The notes under the pieces: generated by a model
Told to the model about the DNA's origin: nothing
Databases searched by the model: none
Seen by the model: the letters and a program-made list of their open reading frames with translations, nothing else
Program-made: the position numbers and the translations under genes
From: Alphaproteobacteria bacterium PA4
GTDB taxonomy: Bacteria > Pseudomonadota > Alphaproteobacteria > Sphingomonadales > Sphingomonadaceae
Reading direction: 5' to 3'
DNA length: 64,000 nucleotides
NCBI GenBank assembly: GCA_002256005.1
Contig: NKIQ01000005.1
Location: 1 to 64,000 of the forward strand
Part shown: positions 19,091 through 30,442 of the stretch, piece after piece
Position numbering within the stretch: position 1 is the first letter of the stretch
How the letters are laid out: each line of letters begins with the position of its first letter

Positions 19091-20451
19091 TTGTAGCAGA
19101 CCTTCTTCGCCGCCGTGACCACATCCTCGGCCTTCAGCAGCGCCAGTTTCTCCAGGTTCGCGGCATAGGGCAGCGGCACATCGACATTGGTGACACGCAG
19201 CACCGGCGCGTCGAGATCATCGAAGCCCTGCTCCATGGCCACGGCGATGATCTCGCTGGCGATCGAGCAGGTCGGCCAGCCTTCCTCCACCACCACCATG
19301 CGATTGGTCTTCTTGAGGCTCGCCAGCACCGTCGCGGTGTCGAGCGGCCGCAGCGTGCGCAGGTCGATGATCTCCGCCTCGATGCCCTGCTCGGCCAGCG
19401 TCTTCGCCGCATCGAGCGCGACGCCGACGCCGATCGAATAGCTGACCAGCGTCACATCCCTGCCCTCGCGCACGATCCGCGCCTTGCCGATGGGCACGGT
19501 GACATCAGCGCCCTCGGGCACGTCGAAGCTCTGGCCATAGAGCAGCTCGTTTTCGAGGAACACCACCGGGTCGGGCGAGCGGATCGCGCTCTTCAACAGC
19601 CCCTTGGCATCGGCGGCGCTGTACGGCGCGATGACGATCAGGCCGGGCACGCTGGCATACCAGGGCGCATAATTCTGGCTGTGCTGCGCCGCCACGCGGC
19701 TGGCGGCGCCGTTCGGCCCGCGGAACACGATCGGGCAACGCATCTGGCCGCCCGACATGTAATTGGTCTTCGCCGCCGAATTGATGATGTGGTCGATGGC
19801 CTGCATGGCGAAATTGAAGGTCATGAACTCGATGATCGGCTTCAGCCCGCCCATCGCCGCGCCGGTGCCGAGGCCGGCAAAGCCGTACTCGGTGATCGGA
19901 GTGTCGACGACGCGTTGGGCGCCAAACTCTTCGAGCAGGCCCTGCGTGACCTTGTAGGCGCCCTGATATTCGGCGACCTCCTCGCCCATCACGAAGACTT
20001 CGGGCGTGGTGCGCATTTCCTCGGCCATGGCATCGCGCAGGGCTTCGCGGACGGTCTGGCGTTTGAACGCCCCTCCCGCTTGCGGGAGGGACTGGGGCTC
20101 GACCGCCACGGGAACCGGCTTTGGCGTTTCGATGACGACGGGCGGTACGGCCATTGGGGTTTGCCCACCCCCGGCCCCTCCCGCAAGCGGGAGGGGAGAA
20201 GAAGCTTCCTCATCCTCCCCCGCAATCACCGCGATGACCGTGCCGACCTTGACGCCTTCCGACCCCGCCGCCACCGGCAGCGCCACCACCGTGCCGCCGT
20301 CATCGGCTTCCAGCTCCATCGTCGCCTTGTCGGTCTCGATCTCGGCGAGCACATCGCCGGGCTTCACGACATCGCCGACCTTGACCAGCCATTTGGCCAG
20401 CGTGCCTTCCTCCATGGTCGGCGACATGGCGGGCAGCTTGATTTCCGGCAT
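19087..20451 (-). CDS. pdhB: pyruvate dehydrogenase E1 beta with N-terminal lipoyl domain
   Basis: Thiamine-diphosphate enzyme subunit decarboxylating pyruvate. Residues 1-78 form a lipoyl domain (ETDKATMEL), as usual for alphaproteobacterial PdhB; residues about 128-454 form the transketolase-type E1 beta domain ([39 protein letters not shown]). The linker (about residues 85-128) is built from a family B palindrome pair, giving [17 protein letters not shown] and [10 protein letters not shown] around a Pro/Val stretch. ATG shares its A with the pdhA stop (TGATG). Confidence 0.97.
   Translation of the reverse strand: MPEIKLPAMSPTMEEGTLAKWLVKVGDVVKPGDVLAEIETDKATMELEADDGGTVVALPVAAGSEGVKVGTVIAVIAGEDEEASSPLPLAGGAGGGQTPMAVPPVVIETPKPVPVAVEPQSLPQAGGAFKRQTVREALRDAMAEEMRTTPEVFVMGEEVAEYQGAYKVTQGLLEEFGAQRVVDTPITEYGFAGLGTGAAMGGLKPIIEFMTFNFAMQAIDHIINSAAKTNYMSGGQMRCPIVFRGPNGAASRVAAQHSQNYAPWYASVPGLIVIAPYSAADAKGLLKSAIRSPDPVVFLENELLYGQSFDVPEGADVTVPIGKARIVREGRDVTLVSYSIGVGVALDAAKTLAEQGIEAEIIDLRTLRPLDTATVLASLKKTNRMVVVEEGWPTCSIASEIIAVAMEQGFDDLDAPVLRVTNVDVPLPYAANLEKLALLKAEDVVTAAKKVCYK
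20069..20198. repeat. family B palindrome pair inside pdhB
   Basis: Left hairpin CCCCTCCCGC-TTGCGGGAGGG with GGGG flank and right hairpin CCCCTCCCGC-AAGCGGGAGGGG, inverted around about 67 nt, all within the pdhB reading frame. The same sequence family is inserted in uvrA at 62872-62970. Differs from family A by lacking the CGGACTCG...CGAG part. Confidence 0.88.
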
Positions 20452-21530
20452 CAGTAGGTTCCCACCAGCACATCGGTGTAGAGTTCGGTCGCGGCCGGCT
20501 CCGGCGCGTCCTCGGCGAAATCGGCGGCGGCGGTGACGATCTCGCGCACCTCCTTGTCGATGGCCTTCAGCGCCGCCTCATCGGCATAGCCCGCTTCGAT
20601 GATCTCGCGCTTGGCGTGCTCGATCGGGTCGCTCTTGTCGCGCATCGCCTGCACTTCCTCGCGGCTGCGATACTTCGCCGGATCGGACATGGAATGGCCG
20701 CGATAGCGATAGGTCTTCAGTTCCAGCAGCAGCGGCCCCTTGCCGGCGCGCACCCAGTCCACCGCCGTCTGCGCCGCGCCGCGCACGGCGAGCACGTCCA
20801 TGCCGTCGACCTGCAGGCCCGGCACGCGGAAGCTTTCACCGCGGCGGTAGAGCAGATCCTCCGACGAGGCGCGGTTGACGCTGGTGCCCATGGCGTACTG
20901 GTTGTTCTCGATGACGAAGATCACCGGCAGCTTCCACAGCTCGGCCATGTTGAAGCTCTCGTACACCTGGCCCTGGTTCGATGCGCCATCGCCGAAATAG
21001 GTGACGGCAAGGCCGCCGTCATTCTTGTACTTGTGCGCAAAGGCGAGGCCGGTGCCCAGCGGCACCTGCGCCGCGACGATGCCATGGCCGCCGTAAAAGC
21101 CATGTTCGACGCTGAACATGTGCATCGAACCGCCCTTGCCCTTGGAAATGCCGGCGGCGCGACCGGTCAGTTCCGCCATCACCGCCGTGGCCGGAATGCC
21201 GGCAGCGAGCATATGGCCATGGTCACGATAGCCGGTGATAACCGAATCGGTTTTTTCGAGCGCGGCCTGGATGCCGACCACCACGGCTTCCTGGCCGATG
21301 TAGAGGTGGCAGAAGCCGCCGATCAGGCCCATGCCGTACAATTGCCCGGCACGTTCCTCGAAGCGGCGGATGAGCAGCATCTGGCGATACCAGTCGAGCA
21401 GCTCCTGCCGGCTCGCGGCGTACCGTTTTGGTTCGTCAGGTCGCGGCCAATCGTGAATCGGCACGGGATTGGAGGGTATGGCGGCCGGCCCCTTGCCGGC
21501 GGCTGTCTTCGGTGTAGCGGTGCGCGCCAT
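20451..21530 (-). CDS. pdhA: pyruvate dehydrogenase E1 alpha
   Basis: Alpha subunit of the thiamine-diphosphate-dependent E1. ThDP motif [24 protein letters not shown] (GDG...N), [18 protein letters not shown] phosphorylation-loop-like region, and [12 protein letters not shown] early. 359 residues with a short Ala/Lys/Pro-rich N-terminal extension. First enzyme gene of the operon, 78 nt after ftsB; stop overlaps the pdhB start. Confidence 0.97.
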   Translation of the reverse strand: MARTATPKTAAGKGPAAIPSNPVPIHDWPRPDEPKRYAASRQELLDWYRQMLLIRRFEERAGQLYGMGLIGGFCHLYIGQEAVVVGIQAALEKTDSVITGYRDHGHMLAAGIPATAVMAELTGRAAGISKGKGGSMHMFSVEHGFYGGHGIVAAQVPLGTGLAFAHKYKNDGGLAVTYFGDGASNQGQVYESFNMAELWKLPVIFVIENNQYAMGTSVNRASSEDLLYRRGESFRVPGLQVDGMDVLAVRGAAQTAVDWVRAGKGPLLLELKTYRYRGHSMSDPAKYRSREEVQAMRDKSDPIEHAKREIIEAGYADEAALKAIDKEVREIVTAAADFAEDAPEPAATELYTDVLVGTY

Positions 21531-21608
21531 GCGTCAGGCCCCTGCGATGTTCCGACGCAGCTATAGGCCGATGCCGCAACCGGCTCAAGCCTGCGCAAAC
21601 ACAAAACC

Positions 21609-21938
21609 TTATTGGTTAGGCTTGGTATCCGGCAGAGGCACGATCACTTCATCCTTGCGGATGAATTTCATGTTCTTGCGCACCAGTTCATCGGCCATGT
21701 CGCGGTCGACGCCCTTGGGATCGAGCAGGTCGATGCGTTTCTGCAGGGCCACGCGCAATTCACCATTGGCGGCCTTTTGCTGCTCCAGCGCCAGCCGCTC
21801 GCGGCGATAGTCACCCCAGGCGAACACGCCGGTCGGCCCGGTCAGCGTGCGCGCCACGAAAAACACGATCAGCACCAGGCAGACCATCGGCACCAGCGCG
21901 CGGCCGATATAGGGGGCGAGACGATTGCGAAGCTCCAT
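21609..21938 (-). CDS. cell-division septum initiator FtsB/DivIC family protein
   Basis: Small bitopic divisome protein. 109 residues: short cytoplasmic N-terminus, one membrane helix (about 15-32, [18 protein letters not shown]), then a coiled coil ([22 protein letters not shown]) and the FtsB-like end [17 protein letters not shown]. The gene is directly upstream of pdhA, a common alphaproteobacterial arrangement, and on the same strand. ATG at 21938 chosen because the helix then starts at the expected place. Confidence 0.9.
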   Translation of the reverse strand: MELRNRLAPYIGRALVPMVCLVLIVFFVARTLTGPTGVFAWGDYRRERLALEQQKAANGELRVALQKRIDLLDPKGVDRDMADELVRKNMKFIRKDEVIVPLPDTKPNQ

Positions 21939-22052
21939 GGCGCCAGCATATCGCAAAAGCGCCACGCGCCGCAACGACCCCTGATTGCAGACAGTGGCAA
22001 GGCCGGCCACGCCTGCTATGACGGGCAAAACACTTGTCCTTGGGGAAATCAC

Positions 22053-24089
<2,037 letters not shown>

Positions 24090-24091
24090 GC

Positions 24092-25252
24092 ATGCGTGGT
24101 CTCGCCCTCGCCGCGCTGCTGTTCACGGCGCCCGCCGCCGCGCAAGCGCCTGCCGCTTCCCCCACCTATGCCGCGCCCGATTACACCCAGGATGCCAACT
24201 GGCTGTGTCGGCCCGGCCGCGCCGATGCCTGTGGCGGTGAGCTGGCCGCCACGGCGGTGGCCGGCGATGGCAAGACCAGCGTCGTCGCCCTGCCCACCGC
24301 CAAGGCACCGAAGATCGACTGTTTCTACGTCTATCCGACCGTGTCGACCGACCAGACCGGCAACAGCGATTTGAGCATCGACACCGCCGAAACCAATGTC
24401 GCCCGCATCCAGTTCGCGCCGTTCCGCAGCGTCTGCCGCACCTTTGCGCCGATGTACCGGCAGGTGACGCTGAAGGCGCTGCGCGACATATTGCTGGGCC
24501 AGGCGAGCAATGCCGATCGCATCATGGCCTATCGTGATGTCGTCGCCGCCTGGAACGACTATCTGGCGCGCGACAATCAGGGCCGCGGTGTGCTGCTGAT
24601 CGGCCATAGCCAGGGCAGCGGTGTGCTGAAGGCGCTGTTGCAGAACGAGATCGAGGGCAAGCCCGTCGCCCGCCAGATCATCGCTGCCTATATCCCCGGC
24701 AACAATGTGCTGGTGCCGGCCGGCAAGGATGTCGGCGGCGATCTGAAATCCACGCCGCTCTGCCACAGCGCCGCCGACACCGGCTGCGTGCTGGCCTGGG
24801 TCAGCTATCGCGATGGCAAGGTTCCGCCCGCCGATGCCCGCTTCGGCCGCAGCCCGACGCCGGGCCTGGCGGTCGCCTGCACCAATCCGGCGGCGCTGGG
24901 CGGGGGCCGGGCGCCCTTGCGCATGCTGCTGCCCACCGCCACCAACATCGTCGACAATGCCAGCGGCCAATCGCCCTGGGCCAAGGGGGCAGTGGTCACC
25001 ACACCGTTCGTCGCCCTGCCCGGCCTGCTCAGCGGCGCATGTGTCGATGACGGCGGCGCCCAGCGCCTCGCCATCCGCACCGACGCCGACCCCGCCGATG
25101 CCCGCACCGACACGCTCGGCGGCGATGTGATGTTCGCCGGGCAAGTGGTGGAAAGCTGGGGCCTGCACCTGATCGACGTCAACGCCGTGCTCGGCGACCT
25201 GGTGGCGCTGGCGGAGGCGCAGGGGCAAGCCTGGGAGAAGAAGGGGCGGTAA
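24092..25252 (+). CDS. exported DUF3089 alpha/beta-hydrolase-like protein
   Basis: Secreted protein of the DUF3089 family, probably an alpha/beta-hydrolase with unknown ester or lipid substrate. Signal peptide (MRGLALAALLFTAPAAAQA), then the family hallmarks NWLCRPGRADAC, CFYVYPTVSTD, FAPFRSVCRTFAPMYRQ and the nucleophile elbow GHSQGSGVLK, with a C-terminal Asp and His (HLIDVNAVLGDL). 386 residues. Starts 2 nt after the upstream stop, so probably co-transcribed with the beta-oxidation gene; a lipase-type role feeding it is a guess. Confidence 0.8.
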   Translation: MRGLALAALLFTAPAAAQAPAASPTYAAPDYTQDANWLCRPGRADACGGELAATAVAGDGKTSVVALPTAKAPKIDCFYVYPTVSTDQTGNSDLSIDTAETNVARIQFAPFRSVCRTFAPMYRQVTLKALRDILLGQASNADRIMAYRDVVAAWNDYLARDNQGRGVLLIGHSQGSGVLKALLQNEIEGKPVARQIIAAYIPGNNVLVPAGKDVGGDLKSTPLCHSAADTGCVLAWVSYRDGKVPPADARFGRSPTPGLAVACTNPAALGGGRAPLRMLLPTATNIVDNASGQSPWAKGAVVTTPFVALPGLLSGACVDDGGAQRLAIRTDADPADARTDTLGGDVMFAGQVVESWGLHLIDVNAVLGDLVALAEAQGQAWEKKGR

Positions 25253-25279
25253 AGCCTTACCTCTCCCCCTCTTCCTTCA

Positions 25280-25319
25280 CCTCTCCCCTTGAGGGAGAGG
25301 TGTCTGGTATGGGGAGAGG
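25280..25319. repeat. partial family A palindrome
   Basis: Hairpin CACCTCTCCCC-TTGA-GGGAGAGGTG followed by a truncated TATGGGGAGAGGT; a degenerate single copy between the DUF3089 gene and msrB. The 129-nt gap holds nothing else recognisable. Confidence 0.7.
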
Positions 25320-25381
25320 TGACCGCACTGCGGCGTCGCGCCCCATGTAACCATCACCCTGCCGACAACGTATAAGACAGC

Positions 25382-25879
25382 ATGACCAACCGCCGCACGC
25401 TCCTCCTCGCCAGCATCGGCGCCGCCACGGCCGTCCCCCTGCTGCGCCTGCTCGATCAGCCCGCCATCGCCGCCGGCACCACCAAATTCAGCTACACGCT
25501 CACCGACGCGCAATGGCGGGCGAAGCTGCCGGCGCTGAGCTATGAGGTGCTGCGCCACGAGGCCACCGAGCGGCCCTTCACCTCGCCGCTCAACGACGAA
25601 CATCGCGCCGGCACCTTTGCCTGCAAGGGTTGCGCGCTGCCGCTGTTCGCCAGCAGCACCAAATTCGACAGCGGCACCGGCTGGCCCAGCTTCTTCCGCC
25701 CGCTCGCCAACGCCGTCGGCACGTCGACCGATTCCACATTGGGCTTCACCCGCACCGAAGTGCATTGCCGGCGCTGCGGCGGCCATCTCGGCCATGTCTT
25801 CGACGATGGCCCGCCGCCGACCGGCCTGCGCTATTGCATGAACGGCGCGTCGCTGACCTTCACCCCCACCAAGGCCTGA
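25382..25879 (+). CDS. msrB: exported peptide-methionine (R)-S-oxide reductase MsrB
   Basis: Repairs methionine-R-sulfoxide in proteins. N-terminal twin-arginine-like signal (NRRTLLLASIGAATA) points to export. Zinc Cys pairs CKGC and CRRCG, GTGWPSF substrate motif, and catalytic Cys in RYCMNGASL. 165 residues. It is 4 nt upstream of msrA, so both stereoisomers are handled by one transcript outside the cytoplasm. Confidence 0.93.
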   Translation: MTNRRTLLLASIGAATAVPLLRLLDQPAIAAGTTKFSYTLTDAQWRAKLPALSYEVLRHEATERPFTSPLNDEHRAGTFACKGCALPLFASSTKFDSGTGWPSFFRPLANAVGTSTDSTLGFTRTEVHCRRCGGHLGHVFDDGPPPTGLRYCMNGASLTFTPTKA

Positions 25880-25883
25880 TCCC

Positions 25884-26558
25884 ATGTCGCTGTTGCGTAC
25901 CCTCGCCCTTTCCGCCCTGCTCGCCACCGCCGCCTGTTCGGGCGCCATCGCCGCCGAGCGCATGGTGACCGCCCCGGTTGCCACCACCGATTCCCCGCTG
26001 AAGGCCGGACCGCTGCAGACGGCCGTCTTCGCCGGCGGCTGCTTCTGGGGCGTCGAAGGCGTGTTCGAGCGGGTGAAGGGCGTTGTCTCGGTGCGCTCCG
26101 GCTATGCCGGCGGGCCCAAGGCGGCAGCAATCTATGATGTCGTCGGCACCGGCCTCACCGGCCATGCCGAGGCGGTGGAAGTGCGCTATGACCCGGCGAA
26201 GGTCAGCTATGGCACGCTGCTGCGCATCCTGTTCTCGGTGGCGCATGATCCGACCCAGCTGAACCGCCAGGGGCCGGACAGCGGCAGCCAGTATCGCAGC
26301 GCCATCTTCCCACAGTCGCCGGAACAGGCAAAGCTCGCCCAGGCCTATATCGCCCAGCTGACCGCAGCGAAGACCTGGCCGGGCAAGATCGTCACCACAC
26401 TGGAACCCGGCAAGGCCTTCTACCCCGCCGAGGGCTATCACCAGAACTATCTGCGCCTGAACCCCGACCAGCCCTATATCGTCTACAACGATCTGCCCAA
26501 GGTGGCGGGGCTGAAGGAACGCTTCCCGGCGCTGTGGAGCGACAAGCCGGCGGGCTGA
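25884..26558 (+). CDS. msrA: exported peptide-methionine (S)-S-oxide reductase MsrA
   Basis: Repairs methionine-S-sulfoxide. Catalytic GGCFWGVEGVF motif, then VRSGYAGG, GTGLTGHAEAVEV and QYRSAIF. An N-terminal export segment (LALSALLATAAC) ends with a Cys that could be a lipoprotein site, though the lipobox is poor. 224 residues; the family core is normal and the extra length is the leader. Pairs with msrB just upstream. Confidence 0.93.
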   Translation: MSLLRTLALSALLATAACSGAIAAERMVTAPVATTDSPLKAGPLQTAVFAGGCFWGVEGVFERVKGVVSVRSGYAGGPKAAAIYDVVGTGLTGHAEAVEVRYDPAKVSYGTLLRILFSVAHDPTQLNRQGPDSGSQYRSAIFPQSPEQAKLAQAYIAQLTAAKTWPGKIVTTLEPGKAFYPAEGYHQNYLRLNPDQPYIVYNDLPKVAGLKERFPALWSDKPAG

Positions 26559-26582
26559 GCGGGGCGGTCCGAGCGCCGCCGC

Positions 26583-26930
26583 TCAGCGCTTCGGTTCGAC
26601 GATGATGTAGACGCCCGTCGTCGTGCCGATATTGACCGCCTCGTGCCAGTCGATGCCATCGCTCCACCAGCTGCTGCCGACCTGCAAGTCGCGGGTGACC
26701 GTGCCGCTGGCGCTGGTGATGCGCATCGTCGACCCTTGCAGGATATAGCCCCAATGCGGTGCGTGATAATGGCGTTCATGGCCAACGCCCGGCGGAAACG
26801 TACAGCGCGCGACGCGCACCCGGTCATTGTCGGTGATCAGTTCGCAGACCTTGCGGCCCTGCCAGCCTGCCTCCAGCGGCGATGGCAGCGGTGCGGCGCC
26901 CGTGAGCAGCAGCGCCAGCAGTGGCATCAT
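26583..26930 (-). CDS. exported small cupin-domain protein
   Basis: 115-residue cupin barrel with a short signal segment (MMPLLALLLTGAAP). Motif 1 HERHYHAPHWGYILQG has the His pair for a metal; the second motif DGIDWHEAVNIG has another His. Function unknown. Its start (ATGATG, 26930 or 26927) overlaps the stop of the RidA-like gene, so the two are translated together. Convergent to msrA, 24 nt away. Confidence 0.75.
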   Translation of the reverse strand: MMPLLALLLTGAAPLPSPLEAGWQGRKVCELITDNDRVRVARCTFPPGVGHERHYHAPHWGYILQGSTMRITSASGTVTRDLQVGSSWWSDGIDWHEAVNIGTTTGVYIIVEPKR

Positions 26931-27370
26931 TTGGCGGTATTCGCCCAGCATTCCAGCTCGACCGCCGCACCGCGGGCGAGGCCGTTGACGCCCATCGCGC
27001 TGCGCGCCGGGAAGCGGCCGGGCTTGAAATAGGTGACGTAGATTGCGTTGAATTCGTCCCATTGTTTCATGTCGGCGAGCATCACCGTGCATTTGAACAG
27101 CGCGTCATGGGTCAGGCCGCGCCGGGCCAGCACCGCGCCGATATTGGCCATGACCTGGCGGGTTTCGGCGGCCAGCCCGCCGGGCACGACATGGTCCTGC
27201 CCCGGCACCGCACCGATCTGGCCGGAGATGTAGAGGATACCGCTCACTTCGGTCGCGTCGGAGAACGGCCGGTTGAGGGCGATGGATTCCGGCGACGTCA
27301 GATGGACGGTCGGGCCGGCGACGGCGGGCGCGGCGAGCAGCAGGGCCAGCAGTGCGGGTTTCAGGGTCAT
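26927..27370 (-). CDS. exported RidA-family protein
   Basis: RidA (YjgF/YER057c/UK114) fold; cytoplasmic RidA proteins deaminate reactive enamines and imines. Hallmarks: LYISGQIGAVPG, VMANIGAVLARRG and the C-terminal RSAMGVNGLARGAAVELECWA with the conserved Arg and Glu. Unlike classical RidA it has a cleavable leader (ALLALLLAAPAVAGP), so it acts in the periplasm. 147 residues. Coupled to the cupin gene downstream. Confidence 0.88.
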   Translation of the reverse strand: MTLKPALLALLLAAPAVAGPTVHLTSPESIALNRPFSDATEVSGILYISGQIGAVPGQDHVVPGGLAAETRQVMANIGAVLARRGLTHDALFKCTVMLADMKQWDEFNAIYVTYFKPGRFPARSAMGVNGLARGAAVELECWANTAK

Positions 27371-27387
27371 CGAGACACTCCGACTTT

Positions 27388-27521
27388 CCTCTCCCGCCTG
27401 CGGGAGAGGCGACTCGCGCGCCAGCGCGGCGGGTGAGGGTGTACGCAGACTTCGACGCGTGAATACACCCTCACCCGGGCCGGCTTCGCCGTCTCTCGCC
27501 TCTCCCGCAAGCGGGAGAGGT
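27388..27521. repeat. palindromic doublet, family A variant
   Basis: CCTCTCCCGC-CTGCGGGAGAGG with CGACTCGCGC...GCGGGTGAGGGTGT, then an inverted copy ACACCCTCACCC...CGCCTCTCCCGC-AAGCGGGAGAGG. Between ridA and pntB ends; the variant with GTGAGGGTGT arms recurs at 36530-36664. Confidence 0.88.
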
Positions 27522-27531
27522 AATCTTGCGC

Positions 27532-28944
27532 TTAGTGCCCCAAATTCTTGACGATGGTTTCCACCATCTTCTTCGCATCGGCCAGCAGCATCATGGTGTT
27601 GTCCATATAGAACACCGGATTGTCGACGCCGGCATAGCCGACCCCGCCCATCGAGCGCTTCACGAACAGCACCGTCTTGGCCTTTTCGACGTCGAGGACC
27701 GGCATGCCATAGATCGGGCTGGTCTTGTCGGTCTTGGCGAGCGGGTTGGTCACGTCATTGGCGCCGATGACGAAGGCAACATCGCACTGCGAGAAATCGC
27801 TGTTGATGTCTTCCAGCTCGAAGACTTCATCATACGACACATTGGCTTCGGCGAGCAGCACGTTCATGTGGCCGGGCATGCGGCCGGCGACCGGGTGAAT
27901 GGCGTATTTGACGCTGACGCCTTCGGCCTTCAGCAGGTCGCCCATTTCGCGCAGAGCGTGCTGCGCCTGCGACACGGCCATGCCATAGCCCGGCACGATG
28001 ATGACGCTTTCGGCGTTCTTCATGATGAAGGCGGCGTCTTCGGCGCTGCCCGCCTTGTAGGCCTTGGCGATCGCCGCGCCGGCCACCGCCGGGCCACCGG
28101 CATCGCCGAAGCCGCCGGCGATAACGCTGATGAAGCTGCGGTTCATCGCCTTGCACATGATGTACGACAGGATGGCGCCGGACGAGCCGACCAGCGCGCC
28201 GGTGATGATCATCGCGGTGTTGCCGAGCGTGAAGCCCATCGCCGCAGCGGCCCAGCCCGAATAGCTGTTCAGCATCGAGATGACGACCGGCATGTCGGCG
28301 CCGCCGATCGGGATGATCAGCAGGAACCCGATGGCGAAGCTCAAGGCGGTGATCGTCCAGAACACCCAGGCGCTCTGATCGGTGACGAAATAGCCGATGA
28401 GGCCGAGGATGCCGGCGAGGATGCCGAGGTTGATGATGTGGCGGCCGGGCAGCATGATCGGATTGCCGCTCATCCGCCCCGACAGCTTCAGAAAGGCGAT
28501 GATCGAGCCCGAGAAGGTGATCGCCCCGATGGCGACGCCCAAGCCCATTTCGATGCGGCTGGCGCTGTGGATCTCGTTGGTGACGGCATCGAGGATGTTG
28601 AACGCCGCCGGGTTGAGATAGGCAGCGCAACCGACCAGCACCGCGGCCATGCCGACGAGGCTGTGGAAGCCGGCGACCAGTTCCGGCATCGCCGTCATCT
28701 TGATGTTCTGGGCGATGTAATAGCCGATGCCGCCGCCGATGATGATGGCGCCGATGATGAACGGCAGGCCGACAGGGTGGAGCAGCAGCGTCGTGCCGAC
28801 GGCGATGCCCATGCCGATCATGCCATAGCGGTTACCCGCCTGCGATGTTTCGGGCGAGGACAGGCCGCGCAGCGACAGGATGAAAAGGACGCCTGCGATC
28901 AGGTAGGCGAGCATGGCCCATTCGGGCGTGGCAGCGTGTTCCAT
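27532..28944 (-). CDS. pntB: NAD(P) transhydrogenase subunit beta
   Basis: Membrane subunit of the proton-pumping transhydrogenase that makes NADPH. Multiple membrane helices over residues 1-260, then the NADP(H)-binding domain III (GYGMAVSQAQHALREMGDLL, HPVAGRMPGHMNVLLAEA, GANDVTNPLA, KRSMGGVGYAGVDNP). 470 residues. Last gene of pntA1-pntA2-pntB, with gaps of about 12 nt. No terminator other than the repeat doublet just after the stop. Confidence 0.97.
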   Translation of the reverse strand: MEHAATPEWAMLAYLIAGVLFILSLRGLSSPETSQAGNRYGMIGMGIAVGTTLLLHPVGLPFIIGAIIIGGGIGYYIAQNIKMTAMPELVAGFHSLVGMAAVLVGCAAYLNPAAFNILDAVTNEIHSASRIEMGLGVAIGAITFSGSIIAFLKLSGRMSGNPIMLPGRHIINLGILAGILGLIGYFVTDQSAWVFWTITALSFAIGFLLIIPIGGADMPVVISMLNSYSGWAAAAMGFTLGNTAMIITGALVGSSGAILSYIMCKAMNRSFISVIAGGFGDAGGPAVAGAAIAKAYKAGSAEDAAFIMKNAESVIIVPGYGMAVSQAQHALREMGDLLKAEGVSVKYAIHPVAGRMPGHMNVLLAEANVSYDEVFELEDINSDFSQCDVAFVIGANDVTNPLAKTDKTSPIYGMPVLDVEKAKTVLFVKRSMGGVGYAGVDNPVFYMDNTMMLLADAKKMVETIVKNLGH

Positions 28945-28956
28945 GGTTGTTGCCCC

Positions 28957-29262
28957 TTACTTCGCCGCTGCCGGCTTCTTGTCTTTTTTCTTGTACATGG
29001 CGAGCATGCGCCGCGTCACGGCGAAGCCGCCGAAGATGTTGACGCTGGCCAGCACCACGGCGAGCAGCCCCAACCATTTCGACACATCGGACCCGCCGGC
29101 GGCGGCCGACGACGCGATCAGCGCGCCGACGATGATCACGCTCGAAATCGCGTTGGTCACCGCCATCAGCGGCGTGTGCAGCGCCGGCGTCACCGACCAG
29201 ACGACATAATAGCCGACGAAACAGGCCATCACGAAGATGGAGAAAATCGACAGAAATTCCAT
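28957..29262 (-). CDS. NAD(P) transhydrogenase subunit alpha 2
   Basis: Small membrane part of the split alpha subunit: 101 residues with three helices (FLSIFSIFVMACFVGYYVV, then AISSVIIVGALIA, then LGLLAVVLASVNIFGG) and the conserved GGFAVTRRMLAMYK, ending in a Lys-rich tail. Encoded between pntA1 and pntB as in other alphaproteobacteria with the three-subunit enzyme. Confidence 0.95.
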   Translation of the reverse strand: MEFLSIFSIFVMACFVGYYVVWSVTPALHTPLMAVTNAISSVIIVGALIASSAAAGGSDVSKWLGLLAVVLASVNIFGGFAVTRRMLAMYKKKDKKPAAAK

Positions 29263-29274
29263 GGTCTTTCCCCC

Positions 29275-30405
29275 TCAGGCCGTCAGGCGTTCATGGACGA
29301 CCTTGCCGCCCTGCGTCAGCGTGATGCCCTTGCCGATCTCGTCATCGGCGGGGAACACGACGGTCTTGGCGTCCTTGTCCCAAAAGGCGTTGATCATGTT
29401 GAACAGGTTGCGGGCATAGAGCGCCGACGAATCCGCCGCCATGCGACCGGCGATATTCTTGTGGCCGATGATCTTGACGCCATGGACGCTGACGACTTCG
29501 CCGACCTTCGAACCTTCGACATTGCCGCCGCTTTCGACCGCCAGATCGACGATGACGCTGCCCGGCCGCATGCTGGCGATCTGCGCGTCCGAAATCAGCC
29601 GCGGTGCCGGGCGACCCGGGATCAGCGCGGTGGTGATGACGATGTCCTGCTTGGCGATGTGGCTGGAGACCAAAGCGGCCTGCGCCGCCTTGTATTCGTC
29701 CGACATTTCGGTGGCATAGCCGCCGCTGCCTTCGCCCTCGATGCCCTTGACGTTCTCGACGAAGATCGCCTTGGCACCCAGCGATTCAATCTGTTCCTTG
29801 GTGGCGGAGCGGACGTCGGTGGCCGAGACCAGCGCGCCGAGGCGGCGGGCGGTGGCGATGGCCTGCAGGCCGGCGACGCCGACACCCATGATGAACACGC
29901 GCGCCGCCGAAATCGTGCCGGCGGCGGTCATCATCATCGGAAAGGCGCGGCCATAGGCTTCGGCGGCGTCGATCACCGACTTGTAGCCGGCGAGGTTCGA
30001 CTGCGACGACAGCACGTCCATCGACTGGGCGCGGGTGATGCGCGGCATGAATTCCATGGCGAGCGCGGTGAGGCCGGCCCCGGCATAGCCATCGATGCGG
30101 GCGCGATCGGCGAAGGGCGCCAGGATGGCGGCGAGCATGGCGCCGGACTTGGCACCCGGCAGGTCGGCCGCAGCCGGGCCTTGCACACCCAGGATCAGAT
30201 CGGCATCGGCCAGCACGCTGGCGCGGTCGCCGGTGGTGGCGCCGGCGTCGGAATAGGCCGCATCGGAAATGCTGGCACCGGCGCCGGCGCCGCTTTCGAC
30301 GGCGATGGCGGCAACGCCCAGGCCGAGCAGTTTCTTGACGGTTTCGGGCGTGGCGGCGACGCGGTGTTCCGCATCGGCCGTTTCGCGCAGCACGGCGATT
30401 TTCAT
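29275..30405 (-). CDS. NAD(P) transhydrogenase subunit alpha 1
   Basis: Soluble NAD(H)-binding domain I of the proton-translocating transhydrogenase. Starts MKIAVLRETADAEHRVAATP, includes MDVLSSQSNLAGYKSVI, the Rossmann motif VGVAGLQAIATARRLGA and ATDVRSATKEQIESLGA. 376 residues. First gene of the pnt operon; the gene upstream on the same strand (oxidase subunit IV) is 37 nt away. Confidence 0.96.
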   Translation of the reverse strand: MKIAVLRETADAEHRVAATPETVKKLLGLGVAAIAVESGAGAGASISDAAYSDAGATTGDRASVLADADLILGVQGPAAADLPGAKSGAMLAAILAPFADRARIDGYAGAGLTALAMEFMPRITRAQSMDVLSSQSNLAGYKSVIDAAEAYGRAFPMMMTAAGTISAARVFIMGVGVAGLQAIATARRLGALVSATDVRSATKEQIESLGAKAIFVENVKGIEGEGSGGYATEMSDEYKAAQAALVSSHIAKQDIVITTALIPGRPAPRLISDAQIASMRPGSVIVDLAVESGGNVEGSKVGEVVSVHGVKIIGHKNIAGRMAADSSALYARNLFNMINAFWDKDAKTVVFPADDEIGKGITLTQGGKVVHERLTA

Positions 30406-30442
30406 GGTCTGCCCTTTTCCAGGTCTGTCAATGCGATGTGGC

